Source: a virus | DNA: 43,565 bases | Reading direction: 5' to 3' (one strand) | Virus record (IMG/VR): IMGVR_UViG_3300036814_000622 | Coordinates: 1-43,565 of that record | Part shown: piece after piece, positions 18,801-29,264 of the stretch | Position numbering within the stretch: position 1 is the first letter of the stretch | Layout: the number at the start of each line of letters is the position of its first letter | The notes under the pieces: generated by a model | What the model was told of the DNA's origin: nothing | Databases searched by the model: none | Seen by the model: only the letters and a program-made list of their open reading frames with translations | Made by a program: the position numbers and the translations under genes

Positions 18801-21800
18801 TACGCTAGGGTGCTAGGTACGACCATAAGTGGTGGTACGAACTATGTATACGGCACAGACACTTTAGTAAGTGGTGGAGTGAATCTGATAACAGGTATGC
18901 ATCCGTCAATTCGTGGCGGACAAAATATCGTTACCGCATTAGGATCGTTTAATATTTATACTGGGAATGTTTATATAGACAACCCTAAGTTCAGCGAGAT
19001 CACAATGGCGAGTGGCGTTGATACTAAAATATTTAACTCTGGAGTGGTCAACATAGAGTCTGGAGTAGAAAACGTATTCGGCGGAATAAACATCATCGAA
19101 GGTTCAGACATTGAGAGACTTACTGGCTGGCACGTTCAGTTATTCAACAGTGATGTAGAGAACCAGTTCACGACGATGATGTTCCCGATGCAGTCAACTG
19201 GAACAACTATAATTTCAGGAGACTTCACAACGGGGGATGGACTGACTATTGAAACAATACGTAACTATGTAACTGGAGATGTTATCCAGATCATAAACGG
19301 AGTAAACTCAATAGACTTTGCGGATTACCAACAGAACACGGGAAGCCCAATACTATTTACCACATCGGATTATGCTGAGTCAGGTGCTCAGCAAAACTAC
19401 ATGTCGGGTGTTGATCTGGTAAGTATTTCAGGCGGTTCATCTAATATTTTCATTTACAATGCTAACGCACACGGAAACGCCCCTCACCAAATCAACATAT
19501 TCTCTGGTAACGATATTACCGTTGATATAGCTGATAACTCAGGAACGGTTACGCTGAGCGGGACCAACTTCACCATCAATCAAGGAACCAACACTGTCAC
19601 TGGGCAAACTATTACGGTAGATGGTGGCACTAACTACTTGATGAACGAGTTCAGTGGCGAAATTCACGTAAGTGGTGGCTACAACATAATTGGCGCAAGT
19701 GGAATCGATTTAACAATATCAGGCGGGACAAATTACATCACGGGTAGAGACTTTGAAATTCAGTATCACAACGATGTAACAGTACCAAGTGGCGCGAACG
19801 CTACGTTCAACACGAACACGATACTCAACCCAAACACAGTAAACATAACAGGCGGGAATTCACACACCCTCATAGCTTCTGGGGGAACAGGGTTCATAGG
19901 TGATGTAAGTATCGTCTCTGATACTGTTATCATCTACAACCCGACCCTACACCCCGGAGAATTGTACTTATCGGGTTCCAGTATCGAAGTACACGGAGGC
20001 ACTGAGAACTTTAAGAACTCTTTAATTAGCGGAAACATCACGGTCTTAAGCGGAACCAGCACAATCACTGCGGTAACGGGAGGGGCCAACATATACGACA
20101 GCATAGTAACCTTAGATGGTGGGTACAATACGCTCATTGTTGATTCGGGTGGACACATAAGCGGAATCAACTACGGAATAAATACTATCCACGGAAATGT
20201 TCCTTATATATTAAGTGGCGAAACACACATCGTTCAAACCAACGCTTCGGGTGCGACAGGAAGCAATATTATTTATGTAACAGGACAGACAAACATATAC
20301 GGCTCAGGAACGACTCATCTGACTAGTTGCGATGTAGACATTTACGGAGGCATAAACGTACTCACAGGAGACAATGTAGTATTTCAATCGGGTGCGAGTG
20401 CTAGGTTGGAACTAAGCACAGGGACAGCGAACGTATATAATAACGATCAAGTAATCATTACTGGCCACATAAGTACATTTAACGTACACGGGAATGATTT
20501 GGTAAATATGACGGGCCATTGGATAAGTGGCCAAATAAGTGTTACGGGAAGTGGCGTATTAAATATCACGAACGAATCGAATATTGATAGTATAAACACA
20601 AATACATTATCGATAACGAACTACTCTGGCGCAAACGCCTTAAACATTGTAACTGTTCCGTCTGGATCATTCTCATTCTCAGACATAGACACCGCCGTGA
20701 TAAGCGGAAGCAATGTGTTCGTGACAGGCAACAAAATTGAAATTTGGGGTGGTACTAGCTATATTACAGGAGTTGTCACAGGGATAGTTGAGGCAGAGGA
20801 AGTTACTCTTCATTTAATATCTGGGTCAGACGTTGATATCATAGGAGGCATCAACACGGTAATTAACTCCGGTATAGTCAATATGGGTGATCGCCCATCG
20901 GTAATCGGGGGAACCTTCTACCACACAGGGATAGTCGAAAGCATAGACAGGTTCGCTAATATAAACGCCTATAATAGTAATCTTCACGCTTCGAGCCATA
21001 ACACCATTAATCTTTATAGTGGCTTCGCGAGCGTCACGGGGGTTGATGGTAGCCAAGAAATAGTAAACGCCTACGATGGAACTGTCATTATCGCGATGGA
21101 GACGGGTAGAGATGCCGTAGTAACCGCGTACGATAGTTCACAAGTTTTCATAAGAAGTGGTATTTCTGGCGCATTTGTCGTGATGCGTGACGACAGTCAA
21201 TGCAACATTCTGTCTGGGAACATAAACAATATCAACCAAGGTTCTGGTTGGCTTAACGATATAAATATCAAGTTAAGTACGAACTACATATGGAGCACGG
21301 GAGTAACCACTCAAGCGGGAGCAAACGTAATTTACTCTGACGATGTTGACATAATTCATGGTTATAACTACTTCTACAATTTCTCAGGCGAGGCTGAAAT
21401 CAGCGGGTATCAAAACTGGTGGTTCGATTCTACGTGTCACGGGATTAGCGGATATGATAACGATTTCATCAACGGAACGAACTATGTTGAGGTCGGGACG
21501 AGGCACATCAACGATACGTTCTACACCACGGTTTACGAAACACACTATACCCAAGTCGCACGAACAGGTAACTTTTATACAATCACCCATAGTACCGGAA
21601 ATGTAATAACGGGAACTGGTGACATTACCATCTATGACTATTCTTCGAGGCCGTATCTAGACTACTCGACAACAATAGGGAAGACGGGAACGTTTATTGA
21701 TGTAACCGGAAGTGGGCATACAGTGACAGCATCGGGCGATGTCACAATCAACGACTATACTGTTACGTCCTATTACCCAGATAACGACTATTTCTTCTAC

Positions 21801-24800
21801 GACAAAACCGGGAATACATACTACGTAACCGGGAATACTGTGAATTTAGGTGGGGTAACCGGGGATGTTGAGTCTTACGTTGTTACCAACAACCAGAATT
21901 ATTCAGCTACCGTTAACATGTACGGGGCAAACGCGACGGTAACTGGCTCCGGGCAAACGACGGTCTACGATTACTCCAAGAACGACCATGAAGTTAACTA
22001 CAATATAATTGAGAAGTCTGGTGTATTTGTTGACCGTTCTGGTACTTTCGATTACTCGACTAACCATGTAAATATAGTTGAGAAGTCTGGCACGTTTGAT
22101 TACTCGACTAACCATGTAAATATAGTTGAGAAGTCTGGCGTATTCGTTGATAGGTCTGGTACGTTTGATTACTCCACTAATTACATTATTGATAAAACCG
22201 GAACCTACATAACCATTGAAGGAGACAACGATGGAACTATAACTGGCGAAGGGGATGTAACAGTATACGCGGGTACTTTCGTAGAAAAATCAGGAACGTT
22301 CATAACGGTAAGCGGAGATGAAAATGTAGTTACGGGCTCTGACGTTGCTGGGACATCGACTACAATATACGATTACTCAAACCATTACGATCAAACCGAG
22401 ACATTTAATATCGGCAAAAGCGGTACGTTCATAACGGTAAGTGGCAATGAAAATGTGGTCACTGGCTCAGGGTTAACTACTATTTATGATTACTCAAACC
22501 ATTACGATCAATCGGTTAACGTCGATATAACGGTAAGTGGTGACGAAAATATAGTCACTGGCTCAGGGGTAACTACTATTTATGATTACTCGAACCGTTA
22601 CGATCAAACCCAGACGTTTAACATCGACAGAAGCGGTACTTTCATTGACGTAAGTGGCACAGGGAATACCGTAGTAGGAATTTCAGGTTTAGCATCAGGA
22701 GCTTCAGGAGTAGTCACGATAAATGATTATACTACCCACAACACTGTTAGCTATGACAACAGAGTACTCGTAGATAAAACTGGTACGTTCATTACCGTCT
22801 CTGGCTCGAACATAACCGTTACTGGCTCTGGGCAAACAACGATCCATGATTACAGCACTACCTTAGTAGACAAGAGTAAGACCATCACTATTGACCTCGT
22901 TTCGGGATACCCAACGGGAATAGTATTTAATACGATTGGTAAGAGCGGAACGTTCTTAGAGGGAAGTGGTCAAACCTTGATAATCAGCGGATCAAATCAC
23001 ACGATTTGGGACTACAGCCAAACTACTGTTTATCCAGACTCAACCATCATCCAGTTAACTTCAGGTTTTCCAACTGGAGTATTTAGGGAAGATTGGAACT
23101 ATTTCCACATTGATATTAGCGGAGGTACTACATCTTTCTCAGGCGTCTCTGGGCTCATAAATATATCTGGCAACTCCATAAATCACATTCACGACGCAAA
23201 GGATATAGATATCTATAATCCGCAAGGCGTTACGATCAGTGGGGGGTTCAACCAATTTACCGGAACAAATGTTTGGATATACGATAGTGAAGATTATTTC
23301 CAAGTATTAGAAGGTGGGGTAGCGAACTTAAGCGAAAGTACCGCCAGCATAGGTAATAGTGGGGTCATTTACGTCACCTCTACCGCCGAGGGAGCGACAG
23401 TAATAAATAATACCGGATTCGTTGGGGTAACTGGCTTTGTAACGATACTCAGCGGGAACACCACCCACGTATCAGGAAGCGAAGTTACGATACATGACGG
23501 TTACAACATCATCAGTGGTAACGAGGAAGTAAATATCTATAGCGGTGAGGTTGTCATCACTGACGGCGACTTAATTAACATAACAAACCCATCTTCTCAA
23601 ATCACAATAGAGGAGTGTGACTTCGTAGATATCGATGCTACTGGGGCGGGTGTGAACTTAGTAGCTTACAATTCGAACATAGATATAACGAGTGGCACTA
23701 CCCATATATCTGGAGCCAACCCTGTAACAATAACGGGTGGCCTTAATAACTTAACTGGCTGCACGGTTACTATATACTCTGGCCTCCACAATGAGATACA
23801 TGATTCCACTGCATTCATCACTGGGCATATCATACATGTGTCGGGGGGCACGAGCACGATTACTGGTCATGATGTAACAATAAATGACGGCACTAACGTC
23901 GTTTCGGTCAGCGGTGGTATCACCAATCTCTTAAACGGAACAAACACAGTTGAAGTTGACACAATCAACTCCGTGACAGGCGGATTAAATACGTTCCATA
24001 TCTACGAGAGTGGCAATGTTCACATTCACTCTGGGGTTGACACTAACATCTATGCGACAGGAAACGACTCGACACGAATAGATTTCCATTTCAGTGGTAC
24101 TCACAACACTGACCCAACCACGAACATATACAACACAGTTACTGATTCTGGTAATTCGGATATTCATATCACCCAATATATTACAGGGGCCAATAGTTCC
24201 TACGCGCAACTTGGCATTCAGAATCTGAATATTACAGGAGGAAACGTGAGCTTTACGGGACAAGCTTACGCAGCAAGTCATGAGTACCCAGCCGTTACGA
24301 GTATTTCGAATTCGACTATAACGTCTACTTCCCAATTCGTAGATGAGATAACTACGCAAGACGCTAATTCAGTGTGGAACATTGACGGTCCAGTAATTGA
24401 AGCGGGTGCAATCTTAAGCGGTGAAATCCATCACTCCGCAAACGGCAACGTTAATGCTGTATACGGAGTAAATACGCTGACAAATTCAGTTAGTAGCCCA
24501 ATATCAGCAACAACCACTTTTGACGGAAACTACGTTGCTGACGGCGGTCACCTTGGAATCACAGGATCGGGCATAAACATTTACTCTGGAATTACTATCC
24601 AGAACATCATCACCGGAGATGGTCCCTTTGCTACGGGTGAATTTAACATAACCCAAGGAGTAAATACCCTTAACGCAGCGGGATCAACTTTCGTAAGTGC
24701 AGATAGAGTTGATAATGCTTACATAACCGGAGCCACAATGACGCTCCACTACTACTCCGGTAGCTCTGGCCAAAACTTTATCACTGGTTCCACGGTAAGC

Positions 24801-27800
24801 ATATACTCTGGAACAAGCTATATAACCGGAGGGATTGTAACTGTCAGCGAGAGCATTAATGACATCAAAGTTACCATTTCTGATGACGCCACAGAAAGCC
24901 TGATACTCACGAACAGTACCAACTACGTGTCAGACTCCGTTGCGTACATAACTGGTTCTGCCACGATAACGGACGGCACAAACTACGTCACTGGCGACGG
25001 GTCGGTAGCCAACATCTACGCATACAGCGGAACAATCAATAACGTCCAGCCCGTAAATAGTACGGTTAACTTCTCTGGCGATATTGATCAGATGATCGTC
25101 CACAATAATTCCGGTGGAGTAGTAAACATTACTGGAGCGACGGATGTAGACTTCTACTCTATATCAGGCGAGTACAATATTTACGGATCAGACGTAGACA
25201 TAACAAACGCATCAGAGAAAATCGCTATATCTGGTGACTTCAACACTCTTAGCATTGACACGGGCATATTCGAGAATTTCACGGGGACAATAACTACACT
25301 TAACCAGTATACGGGATATATACAGACCCTAAATGCAAACCACGGATCAATAGGAACAATAAATCTCACCTCTGATCTGGATATAACCTCCCAAATAATA
25401 ACAGGATCAGGGCACACTGTTATTAATAGCTCCCACTCTGATATACATAACTTCAATGTGGATGACTCGACTATTTCAAACTTGTACTTTGAAACGGGCG
25501 TTATAAATATCACCAGCAGCGGAGTAAACGACTACACCACGATAGGGAATATCTACGCGAGCGGAAGTGGGCAGTTCGACATAGATTATTTCACGGGAAC
25601 ACTAAATTACAATTTCACCAATGATCAGACAGTAGGAAGTGTTTCTGCTTACGCTGCTAACTATCAGAGTTCTGCAAGCGCATCAAACACTAAAGGTTCA
25701 TACGACAATAACTCGCAAGCATTAACTATAGAACAGTTTACGGGAACCGCGACTATAGATATGTCGCAGACCTATTCGCAGGGCGCGACTACGAGTTCCG
25801 CAGGATATGCCTCGAACGCTAGTGTCGCCTCCCCAAATAACAGTCACAGCAACTCTCCTGTAGATGTATCAATAACTAACCACGGGGATATTAACCTCCA
25901 CGCCACCTATTATAACCAACAAAGTCAATCCTCCTCCGCTGGTGGTTATCTTTCCACGATTAACAATGGCCCAATGTTAACTGGGGTAAATTACAGTTTC
26001 GGAATAACAGGCGGTAATATCAATATAACAGGTTCTCAAGTATCGGGCCGTTTCGATAACACCACGGTAGGAATAACCGGAGGTACGACCCATATCGTAG
26101 GAAGACAAGAAAAGAATTCCTATACAAACCAAACTCAAGTTTATGTAGACGATTCGGATATTCTGATCACGGACTCGAACGTAACACTTTCTGGAACACA
26201 ACCAACGTTATACGTGTCAGGAGGGGAAAACAATATCCATGCGGACGGTTTCCACATGGATGTAAATGCCGACGTATACGCGGACAACGGATCAAACATA
26301 ATTCTGACCGGAACATTTACCGGACAGTCGATTAACATAATTTCCGGTACTACATTTAACATAAATTCTACGGGAATAATTGAGTCGATAATACTTTCTG
26401 GTGGGATCAATAATATTTCTGGCGACGAATTAGACATATACGCATCATACGTAACAAACGCAGCTTTCAACAACGCATCGGGGAGTCAGGCAACTAACTT
26501 GTACCTTACTGGCCAAACGCCGATAATAACAAACTTCATTAGTGGCAACCTCAACGCAACCGGAACAAACTGGGAAGCGATTAGAATCAGTGGGGGTACT
26601 AACACCTTCTATGTAGCAACCGGACAAAGCATTTCCATCACTGGTGGCAATAATACGGTAAACGGCGGTACGGCTACAATCATTGGCAACATTGATTCGT
26701 TAGTCTTAAAGGATAGCCGAAATTATGTCACTGGCCACAACATCACCATTGATGGTGGCACTAACTACGCAACTGGGGAATACGTATACATCTCTGGATC
26801 GAACAACTACATAACGAATTCTGTCATAGACGACCTGAATGCATACGGTGGCGTATTTCACCTCTCTGGTAATACCGGAATTCAAATAACGGGACAATTC
26901 TTCACTGTTAACATTTCGGGGTACGACAACTCAGTTGTAAACATCACGGGTAAAGATTGCGGTTTCCACATCACGGGAACAGCCAACTTCTGGGACGCTA
27001 GAGACACAATCAATGTTGCTCACAGTACAGTTCACTTCCACGACCACGCGACGGGAGTTTACATAACGGGAGGAAATAATACCTTATACCTGAGTGGCTC
27101 AGAGGCTTTCATTGATCAATCGTTCAGTGTCTCAAGTATTACTGATTCCGTAGTAACGAACTACAATAATCTAGCGAACACGATTTACAACGGTAGCCTC
27201 TATGTAACTGGTAATTCTTCCAGTAACAATATTTACCTAAACCATAGCACTGGCAACATCGATTTCAAGAGTGCTTCTGGGTACATAATCGCATCGGGCG
27301 GGATAAACACTTTCAATAACGCTTCGGGCGTTACAGTATTCGACTCTGATGTTCGTATAAACGATAGCGACATTACCATAACTGGTAACATTGGCCACGT
27401 AAGTATTACTGGGGGCACAAACACTGTCAGTGGCGTCAACATTGGAATAACTGGAGGTGGCGTACTTCTGGGGGTTCACGGGGGAGAAGAAACAGACGTA
27501 CTTATCTACGATAGTGATGTCACGATATCCGGTACTTCTTATATTTCGGGCCACACAATATCTGTGACAAACAGGGAAGAAGGTAACACCTATATCCAAA
27601 ATCACGATGATCAGATCAACGTCTACTACAACCCAGAAAATAATAGCGGGGCCAAATTAGATGTTACAACCAATTCAGGAAGTCACGTTAACATTTACCA
27701 ATTCAGGAACCTTGAGAAACATACAGGTTCGTTTGTCGATGTTAACAGGATTGGTTCTTTTGGAGAAATTTATCAAAACGACAATGAGTTTACCGCCACT

Positions 27801-29261
27801 GTAGGTACTAACTATGGTTATGGGTCTTATTCCGTTGGGGATATATCAGCGGATGTTAATTACAACAATACCGGGTCAACGATATTAGAAGGAAATAATC
27901 AATTTATAACCAATATCACTGGCGGGGAAGTGACGGTCCACTCTGGGCCATACGCGAATCTAAATCAGGGCGGTAACACCTCGAACGGTTCATCTACCGT
28001 AACCTACAATAACGACTTTACGTGGACAGGAAACCTGACCTCTACCACAACGATAGATAACAGCACAGTTACGCTAACTGGAAACTATTCTCCCAACATT
28101 CACTCTGGGTGTCAGAGTATAAATTATTTACTGAACGAGACTACGCTTACCCTAACTAACCCAACTGGGTTCATTAACGGTACGATTAACAGCCTGTTGT
28201 TCACCGGGGACCAACTAAACGTCACCGGAAAAGTTACCATCACGAATGGTTCCAACATAACCACCAATAATACCCACATTGGTCACTACACCGACAGCAC
28301 AGTATCGATTATTGATACGAATATTGGCAACGACATAAATATTTACGGCGGTCTTACTCAGGTCCACGGCACTAACCCAATTACCTTCAATTTTGTGACG
28401 GGCGACTTACATGCCAACACCGTCATTGATGTTGATGACCCAAGTCACATTTTAGTCCAAGGCGATATCGTTCAATTTAATACGGGCGAGAATGGAACAA
28501 CTGGTTTCATGAAAGCCATAGCTAACTCCAACACTGGGACTGAGAACGTTGTTGGATTGGTTGTAGAAATCAGTGGGGGAGGATTTAAGTACGTCACTCA
28601 TGGAGAAACACCTTGGGGTTCGGTCACAGGGTTTAACTATGGCAAACCAATTTACTTAAGTGATACAACGCATGGGTTAATGACGACTACCAAGCCCACG
28701 ACTGCTGGAAGTATCGTTAAAAGGATTGGCACAGCAGTTAACCGGAAGATTGTGGTAAACATCGGAGATGATTCCAATATGGTTCCATTCAATCCGACTA
28801 ACACTGGAGCCCAGTTGATTGTTCCTGAGTTCTTTGGAGCACCAGAAACATCAAATACTGACCACCACTATCATCAGTTCATTGGGGCAGCGACGATATT
28901 TACATCGAAAGAACTAGACCTCACGCAAACGGCTACTCACACGATACATATTGACCAAGGGCAAAGGTTCTTCTGCGATGAATTTGGATTGATTATAACA
29001 GATAGCTCGGTAAGCCCCGTCCTTCATGGACCAAGGTTCCAAATGGGGATAAGTGGAGACCTAACTAATATAAGCAATCAGTATATTGTCCCAGCTATAG
29101 ACAACTCAATTCTAGCCCATGAGAGAATCAGGCTGGGATCGCCTAATGACACAGTGGGTGTAAACAATATAATAACATCAATAACAAGCGGAGCAACAGC
29201 GGGAACACTACATGGTAAATTCTATTGGAAAGGATTCACGTTACAAGAAGAGGTGGAATAA
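15900..29261 (+). CDS. Giant 4453-aa LamG plus beta-solenoid fibre/adhesin
   Basis: This single open frame of 13.4 kb fills almost a third of the window. Residues 1-100 are short beta strands. About 110-340 is a LamG/concanavalin-type sandwich (LDLDATDLNS, GCYFRPNMH, YHYAVATWDGTNHNLYISG, FTGDIQSAHVYG). From about 345 to 4175 the chain is a continuous run of short degenerate units rich in Gly, Ser, Thr, Asn, Ile and Val, such as ISGGTNTITG, VTINDGTNYVTG and NIYSG. It has very few Cys or Lys, as expected for a long right-handed beta-solenoid. A subregion (about 1880-2400) has a different longer unit with SGTFITVSG and TTIYDYSN. From 4175 come two globular ends: GDIVQFNTGENG ... GKPIYLSDTTHGLMT ... 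GTAVNRKIVVNIGD, then a last 150 residues with HHYHQF. No signal peptide or anchor is seen. It is probably a long virion fibre; exact placement is unknown. Confidence 0.88.
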   Translation: MPSYNTILSGAVPGLSPVPKDVNITVSNELGSFTFGPFHIKGTGLLVEGDTNMYGSLYVHEDSATIDNGLTITSGDITVHKGDINIETGGFYLNGIPLEATITSGPRQSILKTGLALDLDATDLNSKKGILGGAPQNSWTDLTYKENDLVFSGQGIADASNLNTSPEYVLHQFRFNGTGDYGRVASSEDLEPQRLSYGCYFRPNMHEGSINANFIMGKLLSGSQVSYGLYYAQKEVLFSQLFFSDGTISQVHANEVKTGQYHYAVATWDGTNHNLYISGILASGDADQGSPHAGKTLRYDAQDFALGAHTGSQSSFTGDIQSAHVYGGVIPEYEIFTNYKALTEEVLHKNLHLSGDVFINGQNIYDLASGNTFNIDGGTNSITGMEIRSITITDSSAGGTYNISGYNIGQVHNITNINSPGTTTVNGEGNDTININVEDSTTNLTVHNEGVGSTVQFKNYYGSNVNSNISGYLFVVEPGSVNTLYNLNKAFIDDNSGHLTIANSGEVQISGNNIISIQGGNNVISGSISGQVIVSGGNNTIGLFNAIDVKFISGENTVINSGTCLITGGFINVYSGNNNITGYNINLTNSIGNFTDLNVPVNVETSTVTVNDSDLVNITGGPVSVYEGTGSIGIDDSNVTFITQSIGELHVSGHQIASGGHLTLNAESASAPFSGLNIFSGSIFNAESNNTISITGDVNISGGNNTIHQGNITGSGYDISNLVTISGGVNTIDLDAGYAADSNVVVWYGNNDIDSNGTMTVYITGSGIFNGTMSPTTANITAGPYVFFQDNAVLTSATVTSTTGIITIQSGAEINSLTMNGSNNVANITGNQIIYIDGSSTISNSTFLSTIFTGDNNTFNFNDEVGTAKIYDSTVAVNASSSTYNQFSGGPGSIWTLNNAGATNVNTNLYDSTGVVFNDSDNASVYDSDVTINDGTNQYFTGGNISIHTGNYADIYDSTVSVAAHGLYARVLGTTISGGTNYVYGTDTLVSGGVNLITGMHPSIRGGQNIVTALGSFNIYTGNVYIDNPKFSEITMASGVDTKIFNSGVVNIESGVENVFGGINIIEGSDIERLTGWHVQLFNSDVENQFTTMMFPMQSTGTTIISGDFTTGDGLTIETIRNYVTGDVIQIINGVNSIDFADYQQNTGSPILFTTSDYAESGAQQNYMSGVDLVSISGGSSNIFIYNANAHGNAPHQINIFSGNDITVDIADNSGTVTLSGTNFTINQGTNTVTGQTITVDGGTNYLMNEFSGEIHVSGGYNIIGASGIDLTISGGTNYITGRDFEIQYHNDVTVPSGANATFNTNTILNPNTVNITGGNSHTLIASGGTGFIGDVSIVSDTVIIYNPTLHPGELYLSGSSIEVHGGTENFKNSLISGNITVLSGTSTITAVTGGANIYDSIVTLDGGYNTLIVDSGGHISGINYGINTIHGNVPYILSGETHIVQTNASGATGSNIIYVTGQTNIYGSGTTHLTSCDVDIYGGINVLTGDNVVFQSGASARLELSTGTANVYNNDQVIITGHISTFNVHGNDLVNMTGHWISGQISVTGSGVLNITNESNIDSINTNTLSITNYSGANALNIVTVPSGSFSFSDIDTAVISGSNVFVTGNKIEIWGGTSYITGVVTGIVEAEEVTLHLISGSDVDIIGGINTVINSGIVNMGDRPSVIGGTFYHTGIVESIDRFANINAYNSNLHASSHNTINLYSGFASVTGVDGSQEIVNAYDGTVIIAMETGRDAVVTAYDSSQVFIRSGISGAFVVMRDDSQCNILSGNINNINQGSGWLNDINIKLSTNYIWSTGVTTQAGANVIYSDDVDIIHGYNYFYNFSGEAEISGYQNWWFDSTCHGISGYDNDFINGTNYVEVGTRHINDTFYTTVYETHYTQVARTGNFYTITHSTGNVITGTGDITIYDYSSRPYLDYSTTIGKTGTFIDVTGSGHTVTASGDVTINDYTVTSYYPDNDYFFYDKTGNTYYVTGNTVNLGGVTGDVESYVVTNNQNYSATVNMYGANATVTGSGQTTVYDYSKNDHEVNYNIIEKSGVFVDRSGTFDYSTNHVNIVEKSGTFDYSTNHVNIVEKSGVFVDRSGTFDYSTNYIIDKTGTYITIEGDNDGTITGEGDVTVYAGTFVEKSGTFITVSGDENVVTGSDVAGTSTTIYDYSNHYDQTETFNIGKSGTFITVSGNENVVTGSGLTTIYDYSNHYDQSVNVDITVSGDENIVTGSGVTTIYDYSNRYDQTQTFNIDRSGTFIDVSGTGNTVVGISGLASGASGVVTINDYTTHNTVSYDNRVLVDKTGTFITVSGSNITVTGSGQTTIHDYSTTLVDKSKTITIDLVSGYPTGIVFNTIGKSGTFLEGSGQTLIISGSNHTIWDYSQTTVYPDSTIIQLTSGFPTGVFREDWNYFHIDISGGTTSFSGVSGLINISGNSINHIHDAKDIDIYNPQGVTISGGFNQFTGTNVWIYDSEDYFQVLEGGVANLSESTASIGNSGVIYVTSTAEGATVINNTGFVGVTGFVTILSGNTTHVSGSEVTIHDGYNIISGNEEVNIYSGEVVITDGDLINITNPSSQITIEECDFVDIDATGAGVNLVAYNSNIDITSGTTHISGANPVTITGGLNNLTGCTVTIYSGLHNEIHDSTAFITGHIIHVSGGTSTITGHDVTINDGTNVVSVSGGITNLLNGTNTVEVDTINSVTGGLNTFHIYESGNVHIHSGVDTNIYATGNDSTRIDFHFSGTHNTDPTTNIYNTVTDSGNSDIHITQYITGANSSYAQLGIQNLNITGGNVSFTGQAYAASHEYPAVTSISNSTITSTSQFVDEITTQDANSVWNIDGPVIEAGAILSGEIHHSANGNVNAVYGVNTLTNSVSSPISATTTFDGNYVADGGHLGITGSGINIYSGITIQNIITGDGPFATGEFNITQGVNTLNAAGSTFVSADRVDNAYITGATMTLHYYSGSSGQNFITGSTVSIYSGTSYITGGIVTVSESINDIKVTISDDATESLILTNSTNYVSDSVAYITGSATITDGTNYVTGDGSVANIYAYSGTINNVQPVNSTVNFSGDIDQMIVHNNSGGVVNITGATDVDFYSISGEYNIYGSDVDITNASEKIAISGDFNTLSIDTGIFENFTGTITTLNQYTGYIQTLNANHGSIGTINLTSDLDITSQIITGSGHTVINSSHSDIHNFNVDDSTISNLYFETGVINITSSGVNDYTTIGNIYASGSGQFDIDYFTGTLNYNFTNDQTVGSVSAYAANYQSSASASNTKGSYDNNSQALTIEQFTGTATIDMSQTYSQGATTSSAGYASNASVASPNNSHSNSPVDVSITNHGDINLHATYYNQQSQSSSAGGYLSTINNGPMLTGVNYSFGITGGNINITGSQVSGRFDNTTVGITGGTTHIVGRQEKNSYTNQTQVYVDDSDILITDSNVTLSGTQPTLYVSGGENNIHADGFHMDVNADVYADNGSNIILTGTFTGQSINIISGTTFNINSTGIIESIILSGGINNISGDELDIYASYVTNAAFNNASGSQATNLYLTGQTPIITNFISGNLNATGTNWEAIRISGGTNTFYVATGQSISITGGNNTVNGGTATIIGNIDSLVLKDSRNYVTGHNITIDGGTNYATGEYVYISGSNNYITNSVIDDLNAYGGVFHLSGNTGIQITGQFFTVNISGYDNSVVNITGKDCGFHITGTANFWDARDTINVAHSTVHFHDHATGVYITGGNNTLYLSGSEAFIDQSFSVSSITDSVVTNYNNLANTIYNGSLYVTGNSSSNNIYLNHSTGNIDFKSASGYIIASGGINTFNNASGVTVFDSDVRINDSDITITGNIGHVSITGGTNTVSGVNIGITGGGVLLGVHGGEETDVLIYDSDVTISGTSYISGHTISVTNREEGNTYIQNHDDQINVYYNPENNSGAKLDVTTNSGSHVNIYQFRNLEKHTGSFVDVNRIGSFGEIYQNDNEFTATVGTNYGYGSYSVGDISADVNYNNTGSTILEGNNQFITNITGGEVTVHSGPYANLNQGGNTSNGSSTVTYNNDFTWTGNLTSTTTIDNSTVTLTGNYSPNIHSGCQSINYLLNETTLTLTNPTGFINGTINSLLFTGDQLNVTGKVTITNGSNITTNNTHIGHYTDSTVSIIDTNIGNDINIYGGLTQVHGTNPITFNFVTGDLHANTVIDVDDPSHILVQGDIVQFNTGENGTTGFMKAIANSNTGTENVVGLVVEISGGGFKYVTHGETPWGSVTGFNYGKPIYLSDTTHGLMTTTKPTTAGSIVKRIGTAVNRKIVVNIGDDSNMVPFNPTNTGAQLIVPEFFGAPETSNTDHHYHQFIGAATIFTSKELDLTQTATHTIHIDQGQRFFCDEFGLIITDSSVSPVLHGPRFQMGISGDLTNISNQYIVPAIDNSILAHERIRLGSPNDTVGVNNIITSITSGATAGTLHGKFYWKGFTLQEEVE
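22050..22139 (+). repeat. 42-bp direct repeat, two identical copies, in the giant fibre gene
   Basis: The 42-base string at 22050-22091 recurs exactly at 22098-22139, a 48-nt period that keeps the frame (16-residue unit around YSTNHVNIVEKSG). A diverged partial third copy follows near 22165. In the rest of the gene the units are similar in protein but not in DNA, so this looks like a recent slippage or recombination duplication. Confidence 0.9.
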
Positions 29262-29264
29262 GCT

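Noticed and set aside
15900-29261. Many antisense ORFs of 60-124 aa within the giant gene
   Set aside because: All are shadows of the repetitive coding frame, with no ribosome site or recognisable motif.
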